From Paenibacillus alvei DSM 29 (GTDB taxonomy: Bacteria; Bacillota; Bacilli; Paenibacillales; Paenibacillaceae): a stretch of DNA of 64,000 bases. Shown in pieces: positions 13,637 to 22,626 of this stretch (its first letter is position 1; each line of letters opens with the position of its first letter). The stretch covers positions 725,001 to 789,000 of the forward strand of contig NZ_AMBZ01000002.1 of NCBI RefSeq assembly GCF_000293805.1, given 5' to 3'. Under the pieces are notes generated by a model. That model was given only the letters and a program-made list of their open reading frames with translations. It was not told the DNA's origin and made no database searches. A program made the translations under genes and the position numbers.

Positions 13637-13757
13637 ATCGCCCTATATTACGATATGATTCGAAGAGATACTCCAACGAAATCCAACATTTGTCAGGATA
13701 TCCGACATTATCTCCATTGACCTAGATTCTGATGGATAGGCCTGATAGAGGTGAAGC

Positions 13758-16100
13758 ATGAGACTTTCCATCAAAGCGAAATTATCAATTTCCATAGCTT
13801 GTATCGTGTTTGTCGTCCTTTTGCTTCATATGATCCTCACCTACAACATTACCAAGGATAAGCTTGTTGAGGAAATTCAGCAGCGAATGAATGCAATTGC
13901 TCAGCAGATCAACGTATCCGTTCAGCAATCCCGCATGGCAGCTGCTTCATTTGAGGAGCAATTGGCGGAGAAGCTGCATATTGCATCTATGTATGCTGCG
14001 GATAAGCTCCCATCCCGAATTGATAGTATTACGAACGAGCAGCTGCAGCAAATAAGCAAAGATATCGGAATATCCCACATTTCCCTTTTGCATCAGACGG
14101 CGAACGGTGATGATATTACAATTGCTCGATCCTCTGATCCGAAGGAAATCGGAATGTCGACTAGACAGTGGGGATATTGGTATACCGCTTTTACTCAATT
14201 GCTCGAGGATCAGCAAGTATGGATTACCCAAGGGCAGAAGCGCAAAGATTTTTGGGCAGGCCCCTTCGATGTGTCTTCTTCCAATCCGGAGCATATCGAT
14301 AAGTGGGGGTATTATTACGACGGTAAGCGGGATTATATTATTAATCCGTTTATTCGTGATGATAAAGTGGAGACCTTCTTTGAACTAACGAAGCCCAATA
14401 TCTTAATCGAGCAGACGTTAAATGCTCAGTCCAATATTGTGGAGATCGCAGCTCTGAATGCCGACCACTTTAATAATGAGCCTGTATCCAAAATTCGCAG
14501 CGATGGCGTGCAAATTGTAGATGACACAAAAAGCCGTGTCCTGTATGGCGAATATACATTGAAACATGCACGTGATGAAGAATACATTCGGAATGCCTTG
14601 GAGCGAAAAAAACCACTATTTTACGAAAGTGAATTCGGCAGCAGAACGATTATTAAGGGATTCATACCGATCATCGGTACAACAGCCTATGTATTGAATA
14701 TTTCAATGGATGCTAGAACGCTCGTAGAAGCGCTGCATGACCAGTTAATGCGCAATGTCGCCGTAGGCATTGTGTTATTGGAGATTGTTCTTATTGGCAG
14801 TTATATGCTGTCTGGCATCCTCATACGCCCTCTGCAATCGATATTGAACAAGATCAATATGATTTCGGTAGGTCATTTCAATACGCAATTGAATATTGAT
14901 CGCAATGATGAGCTTGGCATACTGGCGCAGCGAATCAATACGATGGCACGCAATTTGGATGCTTCTACAGAACGACTGCGGATGTCCTATTTGGAGAACC
15001 GTGCCATGAAAGAGCATTTGGAATCGTTCATTAACCAATCGAATGATGCCATTCATGTGACGGATTTGAAGGGACGAATTGAGCGTGTAAATCAAGCGTT
15101 CGTCGATATGTTCGGCTGGACCTCGGAAGAGGTGTTGGGCAAGCCCTTGTGCAATATTCCGGAGGATAAGCTGGAAGAAGAACGGAAAATTCATGAGGCT
15201 AAGCGTCATGGCGAATATGTAAGCAACTGGGAGACGACGCGTCTGACGAAGGACGGGCGTGTTCTGGATGTTAGTGTCACCACTTCGCCAATGTACAATG
15301 AGGGTGGAGACTGTATCGCTTGGGCCAGCATTACTCGGGATATAACCAGCCGTAAGCGAATGGAGGAATTATTGCGCCGTTCCGAGAAGCTCACGACGGT
15401 TGGACAGTTGGCAGCAGGTGTTGCGCATGAGATTCGAAATCCTTTAACGACGCTGAAAGGCTTCCTGCAGCTGCAGCAGCGTACGAGATCATTGAATGAT
15501 AATCATATGGACATGATGCTGGCGGAGCTGGAGCGCATCAACTTGATTGTTAGTGAATTCCTTGTACTGGCCAAGCCTCAGGCTATTCAATTCCAGCCGA
15601 AAGATGTACGCCGCATTGTAACAGATGTTGTCGCTTTACTGGACAGTCAGGCAAACTTGAATAACGTGCACTTCGCCACCCAGTTCGATGAATTTGTACC
15701 GTTAGTGAATTGTGAAGAGAACCAACTGAAGCAGGTATTTATCAATGTGATGAAAAATGCGATGGAGGCAATGCCGGAAGGTGGCATGGTCGAAATTGCT
15801 GTACAATCACGACATAAGGGTCTAGTTGTGGTGAAAATTCTAGATCATGGTATCGGTATACCGGAAGAGCATTTGTCCCAACTTGGAGATCCATTCTTCA
15901 CAAGCAAGGAATACGGAACAGGTCTTGGCCTCATGGTAAGTCAGCGAATTATTCATAACCATCGAGGATTGATTGAAATTACTAGTGAACAGAACATTGG
16001 AACTGAGGTAACGATTTCGTTGCCTGCAATTGGCGCAGAAGAGGAGGGCAGTGGTGATCTTACCGTACCGCAGCCTACGTTAACCGCAATCTCGTCATAA
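13758..16100 (+). CDS. membrane sensor histidine kinase with PAS domain (sporulation-kinase type)
   Basis: The 780-residue kinase autophosphorylates on a histidine. A transmembrane segment at about 10-30 is followed by a large extracytoplasmic sensor region (about 35-330), a second membrane helix (about 331-355), HAMP (to about 405) and PAS (about 420-535). The HisKA motif GVAHEIRNPLTTLKGFLQ has the phospho-acceptor His557, and an HATPase domain carries NAMEAMPEGG, DHGIGI and GTGLGLMV. This H-box and PAS layout resembles the KinA-KinE family feeding the Spo0 phosphorelay. No response regulator gene is adjacent, as usual for such kinases. GAGGTG precedes the ATG. It is followed by a strong terminator. 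Confidence 0.9.
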   Translation: MRLSIKAKLSISIACIVFVVLLLHMILTYNITKDKLVEEIQQRMNAIAQQINVSVQQSRMAAASFEEQLAEKLHIASMYAADKLPSRIDSITNEQLQQISKDIGISHISLLHQTANGDDITIARSSDPKEIGMSTRQWGYWYTAFTQLLEDQQVWITQGQKRKDFWAGPFDVSSSNPEHIDKWGYYYDGKRDYIINPFIRDDKVETFFELTKPNILIEQTLNAQSNIVEIAALNADHFNNEPVSKIRSDGVQIVDDTKSRVLYGEYTLKHARDEEYIRNALERKKPLFYESEFGSRTIIKGFIPIIGTTAYVLNISMDARTLVEALHDQLMRNVAVGIVLLEIVLIGSYMLSGILIRPLQSILNKINMISVGHFNTQLNIDRNDELGILAQRINTMARNLDASTERLRMSYLENRAMKEHLESFINQSNDAIHVTDLKGRIERVNQAFVDMFGWTSEEVLGKPLCNIPEDKLEEERKIHEAKRHGEYVSNWETTRLTKDGRVLDVSVTTSPMYNEGGDCIAWASITRDITSRKRMEELLRRSEKLTTVGQLAAGVAHEIRNPLTTLKGFLQLQQRTRSLNDNHMDMMLAELERINLIVSEFLVLAKPQAIQFQPKDVRRIVTDVVALLDSQANLNNVHFATQFDEFVPLVNCEENQLKQVFINVMKNAMEAMPEGGMVEIAVQSRHKGLVVVKILDHGIGIPEEHLSQLGDPFFTSKEYGTGLGLMVSQRIIHNHRGLIEITSEQNIGTEVTISLPAIGAEEEGSGDLTVPQPTLTAISS

Positions 16101-16117
16101 GGATAGTTTAAAACGAA

Positions 16118-16165
16118 GGGGTGCCTTGATAGAGACGATATTACGACTCTATCAGGGCACCCCTA
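16118..16165 (+). terminator. bidirectional terminator between kinase and motB
   Basis: AGGGGTGCCTTGATAGAG pairs with CTCTATCAGGGCACCCCT over 18 positions with one G-U. T-rich sequence flanks it on both sides, serving the convergent kinase and motAB transcripts. Confidence 0.85.
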
Positions 16166-16197
16166 TTTGTTCGTTGTATTATCTGTACGGTAACGAC

Positions 16198-17025
16198 TCA
16201 GTTTTGCTCAGTTAATTCATTCGCCGCTTTATTCTTATCCGTGTATTTGCGAAGAACGGATACCTCTACTCGGCGATTCTTCGCTTGACCTTCAGCGCTG
16301 CTGTTGTCAGCTACAGGATGATACTCGCCCATCCCAACCGCTTGGAATAGCTTCGGATCAAGTCCGGAGCGTTCCAAGACGACCTTCATGAAGCTAAGCG
16401 CCCGTGCAGAGCTCAGATCCCAGTTCGACTCAAATCTGCTGTTGCGGATAGGGCGATTGTCTGTGTGCCCGCTAATGACGACAGAGAAGCCTTGATACTG
16501 CTTCAACATGTCGCCGATTGTAGCTGCAAGCTGCTTCGAATCACCCTTCAAGTTGGCCTTACCGGAATCGAAGAGCGCGCTATCTTTAATTGTAATTTTC
16601 AACTCAGAGTGATTAAGTTTCGTATTCAACTGATCAGTTAACCCATTGTTGGAGATATACTGATTCATCTTATTCTGAAGCTGCTCAAGCTGCTGCTGTT
16701 CTTGCTTGGCATGCAACATATATTGTTCTCGCTCGTGATTGCGCGATTTGGTGAAGTTTTTAGGATTCGCTTCAACCATGCTGGATTTCGATCCGTCTGA
16801 GCGAATAATAGCTGATTCATTTAAAATACCAGCCCCTCCACCGCCGGAATCCAACGCTGAACTGAAGGCTTGGCTCATTTGCTCGAATTTTTTCGCATCA
16901 ACCGCCGACATGGCATAGAGCACGATGAAAAGAGCGAGCAGCAGTGTCAAAATATCGGCATACGGAATGAGCCATGTCTCATCTGTATGTTCTTCCTTCG
17001 GGGGTGTTCGTAATTTCTTACTCAA
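16198..17025 (-). CDS. motB: flagellar stator protein MotB
   Basis: With MotA it forms the proton-conducting stator that drives flagellar rotation. An N-terminal membrane helix carries the essential Asp24 in PYADILTLLLALFIVLYAM. The C-terminal OmpA-like peptidoglycan-binding domain (ALFDSGKANLK, VVISGHTDNRPI) anchors it to the wall. The TTG start at 17025 overlaps the last eight bases of motA and has GGAGGGGG just before it, so the two are translationally coupled. A start further upstream is open but lacks such a site. Length is 275 residues. Confidence 0.93.
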   Translation of the reverse strand: MSKKLRTPPKEEHTDETWLIPYADILTLLLALFIVLYAMSAVDAKKFEQMSQAFSSALDSGGGGAGILNESAIIRSDGSKSSMVEANPKNFTKSRNHEREQYMLHAKQEQQQLEQLQNKMNQYISNNGLTDQLNTKLNHSELKITIKDSALFDSGKANLKGDSKQLAATIGDMLKQYQGFSVVISGHTDNRPIRNSRFESNWDLSSARALSFMKVVLERSGLDPKLFQAVGMGEYHPVADNSSAEGQAKNRRVEVSVLRKYTDKNKAANELTEQN

Positions 17026-17809
17026 CGCTTGCCCCCTCCTTAACACTCATAAGAGCACGCTCTTGTGGAGTCAAGAAGACAGAGAGCTTTTGGTTAATTG
17101 CAATGGTAGATACGCCGGATTGAATGGACAACAGTCCCTCGACCATCATGAGTCGAATTTCAATTTCGCTGTGCGACAGGCGCTTCAGCTTATTGGCGAT
17201 CGGATGCCATAGCACATAACCGGAGAATATCCCCATCAATGTAGCAACGAACGCTGCGGCAATCGCTTTAGCCAGGTGCTCCATTTCCGACATTTGCGAT
17301 AGGGCGGCAATCAGACCGATTACGGCACCCAATACCCCAAGCGTAGGGGCGTACATGCCCGCTTGCGAGAAAATGAGCGCTCCAGAATGGTGTCTTTCTT
17401 CGGTTGCATGAATGTCTTCCATGAGCACGTCACGCACGAAGTCTTGATCATTGCCGTCAATAATCATCCGCATTCCGTTGCGGAGGAATTCGTCTTCAAT
17501 TTCGTCTATACGTGTTTCCAAAGCAAGCAAGCCTTCACGGCGCGTAATTGACGCCCATTCCATGAAGAGTTGGATCAATTGAACACGGTCAACCAAATCT
17601 TGCTTTTTGAAGAGCAGCCCGATAAGCTTAGGAAATTTTTTCAGTTCCTTCATCGGGAAGGCAATGAACAGGGAACCCGCAGTACCAACAAAGATAATCA
17701 TAATGGCTGCTGGGTTGGCGAGGTTCGAGATAGGCGCCCCCTTAAAGTACATCCCTAGCGTGACGGCAGCAAGGCCGAGCACGAGACCAATGATCGTAGA
17801 TTTTTCCAT
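17018..17809 (-). CDS. motA: flagellar stator protein MotA
   Basis: The four-helix membrane protein forms the stator channel with MotB. Conserved stretches are GMYAPTLGVLGAVIGLIAAL and AIAAAFVATLMGIFSGYVLWHP, which include the two functional prolines. The cytoplasmic loop has the charged residues that contact FliG. The ATG at 17809 gives MEKSTIIGLVLGL; a GTG twelve bases earlier is possible. The pair is transcribed from a sigma-D-type promoter, away from any other flagellar gene in the window. Confidence 0.94.
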   Translation of the reverse strand: MEKSTIIGLVLGLAAVTLGMYFKGAPISNLANPAAIMIIFVGTAGSLFIAFPMKELKKFPKLIGLLFKKQDLVDRVQLIQLFMEWASITRREGLLALETRIDEIEDEFLRNGMRMIIDGNDQDFVRDVLMEDIHATEERHHSGALIFSQAGMYAPTLGVLGAVIGLIAALSQMSEMEHLAKAIAAAFVATLMGIFSGYVLWHPIANKLKRLSHSEIEIRLMMVEGLLSIQSGVSTIAINQKLSVFLTPQERALMSVKEGASVE

Positions 17810-17907
17810 AATTCCATACACACCTCATCCATGAGTATAATGGTGCTTCCTGCGAGCGTATTCGACAGCGTTAGCCGAAATACGTAAAAAAAGATGCAAT
17901 ATTCTTT

Positions 17908-17935
17908 TTATCGGCAAAACAGCTCTATTTATTTA
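17908..17935 (-). promoter_or_regulatory. sigma-D-type promoter of motAB
   Basis: On the minus strand TAAA (17935-17932) and GCCGATAA (17915-17908) are 16 bases apart. The consensus is TAAA-N15-GCCGATAT. It lies about 100 bp upstream of motA, consistent with motility-regulon control. Confidence 0.7.
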
Positions 17936-17981
17936 ATGAACATTTTGTTCCCTGGCTCAAAAGTTAGAGGAAAAAATAGGA

Positions 17982-18011
17982 TTGACAAGAAAGAGGCAAG
18001 GAGAATAAAAT
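17982..18011 (+). promoter_or_regulatory. promoter of the ssu operon
   Basis: A perfect TTGACA (17982-17987) and TAAAAT (18006-18011) are 18 bp apart. It lies about 200 bp upstream of ssuA and implies a long leader. Confidence 0.65.
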
Positions 18012-18022
18012 GTCATCTAAAT

Positions 18023-18033
18023 ACTTAGTAAGT
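18023..18033. promoter_or_regulatory. candidate operator ACTTAGTAAGT
   Basis: A perfect inverted repeat (ACTTA-G-TAAGT) lies just after the predicted start site of the ssu operon, where a repressor would block transcription. A sulfur-responsive Rrf2/CymR-type regulator is a guess from context. Confidence 0.35.
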
Positions 18034-18079
18034 TAATCGGAATATATGGTGATTCAGTGGGGAGTGTGGTTTCATTGCG

Positions 18080-18178
18080 ATGAACAGCTCTGAAGGAAAA
18101 AGGCTGGGCTCAAATGATAACGAGATTTTTGCACAAAGTTTTAGGCGGGTTGTTCAAGGAGAAATGACAACGGGGTGA
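18080..18178 (+). CDS. possible 32-codon leader ORF of the ssu operon
   Basis: An ATG frame runs 32 codons within the leader and ends 30 bp before ssuA. It lacks a well-placed ribosome-binding site. The product is hydrophilic and I do not recognise it. It may be a leader peptide, a remnant of a lost gene, or chance. Confidence 0.25.
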   Translation: MNSSEGKRLGSNDNEIFAQSFRRVVQGEMTTG

Positions 18179-18208
18179 AAGAATTTCATTGTGAAATGGG
18201 GGCTTTCA

Positions 18209-19327
18209 ATGTCTAAAGACCAACTATATGCATTGGATAATTTGGTTACTGTTAAGGCGCCATCTGAACATCTTACGAACAGACAACTGCGTGTGCGTGT
18301 TGTAATAATTCTCATCTCATGGTTCTGCTTGATGGCGTTATTGGCGGGTTGCGCATCGGTTGGAGCCGGAACGGGCGCCCAAAATGGGGCGGTAGCCGAC
18401 ACCTCCGGTGCAGGCAAGAACGGGTCTCGCAAAGTGATTCGCATCGGCTATCAAAAGGGCAACACTTTAAACATTCTGAAGGTGAATGGCAATTTGGATA
18501 AACGCCTGAAGGAAGCGGGATATGAGGTGGAGTGGAAGGTATTTGCCGGGGGGAACTTCTTGCTTGAAGCACTGAGCAGTGGCAGCATCGACTTCGGGCA
18601 TGCAGCGGATGGATCAGGTGTATTCGCACAAGCAGGCAATAAGCCATTTGTATATGTGGGCAATGATCATCCGAATCCGGAGGGAATGGGAATCGTCACT
18701 TATCTGGAATCAGGAGTGCAATCAATTGCCGACTTGAAGGGGAAGAAGCTCGCGGTAGGCAAAGGCGGTAATCATCATTACCTGGCAGTGCTGGCGATAG
18801 AGAAAGCAGGTCTGAAGCTTGAAGATGTTCAGTTCGTTTACGTCAAGGATGCGTCGGAAGGGCGAGCGGTGTTTGAAACGAGACAGGTGGATGCGCTAGG
18901 CTCCTGGGATCCGTTCTTTGCAGCTATACAGACAGATTTGAAGCCAATGACGTTAACGGATGGTCAAGGATACTCGCCGAATCGTACGTTCTATTATGCC
19001 AATGAGCAGTTTGCCAAGGAACACCCAGAACAGATACGGACTATTTTAGAGGAAATTCAAGTGTCGGATGAATGGGCCAACACCCATAAGGATGATGTGA
19101 TTAAGCTGCTGTCCGAAACACAGGGAATCGAAAAGGCAGCTATCGAGCTTGCAGTGAAGCGTCGCACCTATGGGGTCGAATTGTTCAATTCGGAAATTAT
19201 CAACGCGCAGCAGCAGCTAGCGGATACGTATTATCGGATTGGTTTAATACCGAACCCTATCAAGGTAGCTGATCGGATGCCGTTGGATGCGCCTTGGGCC
19301 GTACAAGGGCCTGTGAGGAGCAAGTGA
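18209..19327 (+). CDS. ssuA: sulfonate ABC transporter substrate-binding lipoprotein
   Basis: Binds aliphatic sulfonates outside the cell and delivers them to SsuBC. The lipobox ALLAGC places the lipidated cysteine at residue 48. The periplasmic-binding fold of the SsuA/NitT-TauT family follows (IRIGYQKGNTLNILK, LSSGSIDFGHAADGSGVFAQA, LKGKKLAVGKGGNHHYLAVLA). About 30 hydrophilic residues precede the membrane segment, longer than an ordinary signal peptide. The ATG at 18209 has GGGGG six bases upstream. ssuC and ssuB follow. The exact substrate cannot be read from sequence. Confidence 0.9.
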   Translation: MSKDQLYALDNLVTVKAPSEHLTNRQLRVRVVIILISWFCLMALLAGCASVGAGTGAQNGAVADTSGAGKNGSRKVIRIGYQKGNTLNILKVNGNLDKRLKEAGYEVEWKVFAGGNFLLEALSSGSIDFGHAADGSGVFAQAGNKPFVYVGNDHPNPEGMGIVTYLESGVQSIADLKGKKLAVGKGGNHHYLAVLAIEKAGLKLEDVQFVYVKDASEGRAVFETRQVDALGSWDPFFAAIQTDLKPMTLTDGQGYSPNRTFYYANEQFAKEHPEQIRTILEEIQVSDEWANTHKDDVIKLLSETQGIEKAAIELAVKRRTYGVELFNSEIINAQQQLADTYYRIGLIPNPIKVADRMPLDAPWAVQGPVRSK

Positions 19328-19343
19328 TAAAGGGGGAATCGCA

Positions 19344-20345
19344 ATGCGTACGACAGATGCTGTATCGTCCACGAAGTTGGCGAATCGACAAGAAGAAGAC
19401 TCGCGATCCATCTATGCAGGCAGCGGATCAGTGGAGAAGTCAGGCGCGGCACCATCTTCATCTCTTATAGGTCCTAAATCGCTGGGATCACCGGGGAAAA
19501 GGGATTCGGCAAATGCAAAACATAAAAATACGGTTCATGCTTATGCTGCTGATTCGCGACGTAAGGATGGCTGGGGGAACAGGATTGCAGCAGTTAGTGC
19601 GCCTTGGCTGCTGCCGATTGTTTTTTTAGCGATTTGGCAGTGGGCTTCCTCGTCTGAAGTAGTGTCTGCACAACTGTTGCCAACACCGACCAAGGTACTG
19701 CACACATTGTGGGAACTGACCATAAACGGAACGCTCGGCTATCATATTGGTGTCAGTCTTCAGCGCGCCCTCATCGGCTTCGTTATTGGTGGCGGGATTG
19801 GTTTCTTATTGGGCGTGCTTAGCGGCCGATACTTGGGGTTTTATCGGCTGTTCGATACATCGATTCAAATGCTGCGCAATATTCCTCATTTAGCTCTTGT
19901 CCCACTCGTCATCATTTGGCTGGGCATTGATGAAGGGGCCAAAATTTTCCTTGTCTCTCTTGGCGTCATGTTCCCGATTTATGTAAATACGTATCATGGC
20001 ATCCGCAGCGTTGATCCAGGTGTTGTGGAGATGGCAAAGGTGTATGGTCTGCGATCCGGGTCATTATTTCGGCACATTATATTGCCGGGGGCACTGCCCT
20101 CCATATTTGTTGGCTTGCGATATGCGCTCGGTGTCATGTGGCTGACTCTAATCGTTGCGGAGACAATTGCCACTGATGCTGGAGTCGGTTATTTGGCGCT
20201 CAATGCACGTGAGTTTATGCAGACTGACATTATTATATTAAGCATTTTGTTATATGCGGCGTTCGGTAAAGGAGCCGATGTGTTCGCGAAGCTGCTGGAG
20301 CGCAAGGCACTGCGCTGGAGTACTGAGCATCGGGTAGGACATTAA
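19344..20345 (+). CDS. ssuC: sulfonate ABC transporter permease with long N-terminal extension
   Basis: The BPD-type inner-membrane permease has about six helices and the EAA loop (VEMAKVYGLRSGSLFRHIILP). NIPHLALVPLVIIWLGIDEG is typical of SsuC/TauC. The protein is 333 residues, whereas the family is usually about 250-280. The extra 75 or so N-terminal residues are hydrophilic, Ser/Lys/Ala-rich and apparently disordered. The ATG has AGGGGG upstream and starts 16 bp after ssuA, so the extension appears translated. A later start without an evident site is possible. Confidence 0.9.
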   Translation: MRTTDAVSSTKLANRQEEDSRSIYAGSGSVEKSGAAPSSSLIGPKSLGSPGKRDSANAKHKNTVHAYAADSRRKDGWGNRIAAVSAPWLLPIVFLAIWQWASSSEVVSAQLLPTPTKVLHTLWELTINGTLGYHIGVSLQRALIGFVIGGGIGFLLGVLSGRYLGFYRLFDTSIQMLRNIPHLALVPLVIIWLGIDEGAKIFLVSLGVMFPIYVNTYHGIRSVDPGVVEMAKVYGLRSGSLFRHIILPGALPSIFVGLRYALGVMWLTLIVAETIATDAGVGYLALNAREFMQTDIIILSILLYAAFGKGADVFAKLLERKALRWSTEHRVGH

Positions 20346-20474
20346 GAAGCGGACTACCAAATACTCGGCTTGCTGTAGGCTTAGACGATAGGCAGGTTCA
20401 GCTTTTATTGTTGCAGATTGTGTGGATAGCAACATCCATTTCATCCTTGAAGGAGAGAAGGAGGCAGTCGAACT

Positions 20475-21281
20475 ATGGGAGGATATCAGGCCATGCGTCC
20501 ACTAACGCAGACACGATGGCCGCTTCAATCAAAGGAGGCGGCTGATCAAGCCAATATCGAAGGAGCGGAAGTGAAGATCAGTGGCGTAAGTAAATATTTT
20601 GGTGAGCATCAAGTCTTGGATCACATTGATCTGACGATACCAGTGGGGCAGTTCGTCGCCGTCGTGGGACGTAGCGGCTGCGGTAAAAGTACGCTGCTTC
20701 GTCTCTTGGCGGGGTTGGAGCAAGCAACGGAGGGCAAGCTGCTTGTAGGAGGTGTACCGGTTGACGGAATTCGGGGAGGAACCACGGTCATGTTCCAGGA
20801 CAGTAGACTGATTCCATGGAAAACGGTCGTTGATAATGTAGGAATTGGTTTGCAGGGAGATTGGAGGCCAAGAGCAGAACAAGCGCTTCATCAGGTTGGA
20901 CTCGATAGCCGCCAGCATGATTGGCCGAATACCCTTTCGGGCGGGCAGAAGCAGCGAGTTGCGCTGGCAAGAGCGTTGGTACGCAAGCCAAAGCTGTTGC
21001 TGCTGGATGAGCCGCTTAGTGCGCTGGATGCACTGACGAAGCTGGAGATGCAGCAATTGATTGCGTCCTTATGGGGAGATCAGCGGTTTACAATACTGCT
21101 CGTCACGCATGATGTGAATGAGGCTGTGCGATTAGCGGATCGCATCGTGCTCATTGATCAGGGTCGAATTGCACTGGATGTTGCCAATCCATGTTCCAGA
21201 CCGCGTCAGGTAACCGATCAAGAGTTTGGAGCAATGGAGCGGCGGGTGCTGGAGCATATATTTGCAGATCATGCAGTTTAA
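20475..21281 (+). CDS. ssuB: sulfonate ABC transporter ATP-binding protein
   Basis: Powers sulfonate import. Walker A is GRSGCGKST at about 65-73, the Q-loop region reads VMFQDSRLIPW, the signature is TLSGGQKQRVALARAL, and Walker B is LLLLDEP followed by the D-loop SALDA and switch VTHDVNEA. About 30 residues precede the ATPase fold. AGGAGG lies about 11 bases before the ATG. The gap to ssuC is 129 bp with no terminator seen. Confidence 0.93.
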   Translation: MGGYQAMRPLTQTRWPLQSKEAADQANIEGAEVKISGVSKYFGEHQVLDHIDLTIPVGQFVAVVGRSGCGKSTLLRLLAGLEQATEGKLLVGGVPVDGIRGGTTVMFQDSRLIPWKTVVDNVGIGLQGDWRPRAEQALHQVGLDSRQHDWPNTLSGGQKQRVALARALVRKPKLLLLDEPLSALDALTKLEMQQLIASLWGDQRFTILLVTHDVNEAVRLADRIVLIDQGRIALDVANPCSRPRQVTDQEFGAMERRVLEHIFADHAV

Positions 21282-21357
21282 TGAGAGATCGGAGTCTTTA
21301 ATTTGCATAATTACTGAAATAACATGTGCCGGATATGAAATAGGATAAAGAGGGGGG

Positions 21358-22626
21358 ATGGACGTGATACAAGGGGTTGAGCATTCACTGGAGAGGCTGG
21401 ACACTGGGCATATTGATGAACTGCCGGCAGAAAGGAAGAAATCACATACGCAGACGGCAGCTCCAGAATGTAAAGTAAAGCGGGGCTTAGCGCAGGTAGA
21501 GCAAATTGCTAGGCAGATGCGGGAGGATGCAGCAGATCTGGATAGGAAGCATGGTCTGCCTTCGCATCATGTAGAGAAGTTGAAGAAAATTGGCTATCCG
21601 TCATGGAACGTTCCAGAGGAATACGGAGGCCTGGCAATGCCGCTTACTGCATGGTTGAAGGCGCAAGAACTGCTGGCTCAAGCCAATCCGTCTGTGGCAC
21701 TTGGGATGGGGTGGCACATGAGCATCATCCACGAGTTGGCGGAGCGCCGTACTTGGCCAGAAGGAAGCTTTGCCGAGGTGTGTCGCCGCATCGTGCATGA
21801 AGGCGGACTGTTAAATCGCGCAGTTATGGAGGTCGGGGGCGGAAGTCCTTCTCGTGGCGGCAAGACACGAACTACAGCCAAACCTATCGAAAGCGGGGGA
21901 TATGTGGTAAGTGGCCGCAAGACGTTCACAACTTTTGCTCCGCTGTTGGAGTGGTTCATTGTAACAGCTGCGCTTGAGGATAGTGAGGACGTGATTGAGC
22001 TGTTGATACCGCATGATGCTGCCGGGGTGTCGATTGAATGGACTTGGAATATGGCTGGGATGCGCGGAACAGCAAGTCATGACCTGGTGCTAGAGCAGGT
22101 AAAAGTGACAGAGGACGCACTCCTATATAGGCATAATCAACGTGATCGCTCACTGCCAAATCCGTATCTTCTTCATATCCCAGCGTGTTATTTAGGCATC
22201 GCCACAGCTGCCCGCGATGAAGCGATTTCCTTTGCTACCGCATATACGCCCCCATCATTGTCGGAGCCCATAGCAAGTACGCCGAACGTGGAGCGGCACC
22301 TAGGTGAGATTGAACTGGAATGGACAGCGGCACGAAGATTCCTCTATGGTGTGGCAAAGTCCTGGGAAGTGGGAGGCGCCGAGAGAGAAGCACTGCGGGC
22401 TGTTGATCTTGCAGCGGCGAAGGTATTCGTCGTGCAGGCGGCGCAGTCAATTGTCGATAAGGCGATGCGTATTGTTGGCGCGTACAGTCTTCGTATGGAT
22501 CATCCGTTGCAGCGAATGTATCGTGATGTGCGATTCGGGCTGCATAATCCTCCGATGGAGGATATCGCACTAACTCAGCTTGCAAGAGCTTCCGTTCAAG
22601 ATTGGAAAAGCAGAAATCTCTCTTAG
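21358..22626 (+). CDS. acyl-CoA dehydrogenase-family flavoenzyme, sulfur-acquisition type (SfnB-like)
   Basis: The 422-residue protein has the acyl-CoA dehydrogenase fold: an N-terminal helical domain (LKKIGYPSWNVPEEYGGL), a middle beta domain with FAD-binding stretches (NRAVMEVGGGSPSRGGK, YVVSGRKTFTTFAPLLEWFIV) and a C-terminal helical bundle. Members of this family found beside sulfonate transporters (SfnB, DszC and relatives) act on sulfur compounds rather than acyl-CoA. The position at the end of the ssu operon, 76 bp after ssuB, supports desulfurisation. No ssuD/ssuE monooxygenase pair is in the window, so this may be the main catabolic enzyme. Substrate unknown. Confidence 0.8.
   Translation: MDVIQGVEHSLERLDTGHIDELPAERKKSHTQTAAPECKVKRGLAQVEQIARQMREDAADLDRKHGLPSHHVEKLKKIGYPSWNVPEEYGGLAMPLTAWLKAQELLAQANPSVALGMGWHMSIIHELAERRTWPEGSFAEVCRRIVHEGGLLNRAVMEVGGGSPSRGGKTRTTAKPIESGGYVVSGRKTFTTFAPLLEWFIVTAALEDSEDVIELLIPHDAAGVSIEWTWNMAGMRGTASHDLVLEQVKVTEDALLYRHNQRDRSLPNPYLLHIPACYLGIATAARDEAISFATAYTPPSLSEPIASTPNVERHLGEIELEWTAARRFLYGVAKSWEVGGAEREALRAVDLAAAKVFVVQAAQSIVDKAMRIVGAYSLRMDHPLQRMYRDVRFGLHNPPMEDIALTQLARASVQDWKSRNLS

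Noticed and set aside
18080-18178. Fragment of a flavin reductase in the ssu leader
   Set aside because: The end of the short frame vaguely recalls such N-termini, but the similarity does not continue in any frame downstream.
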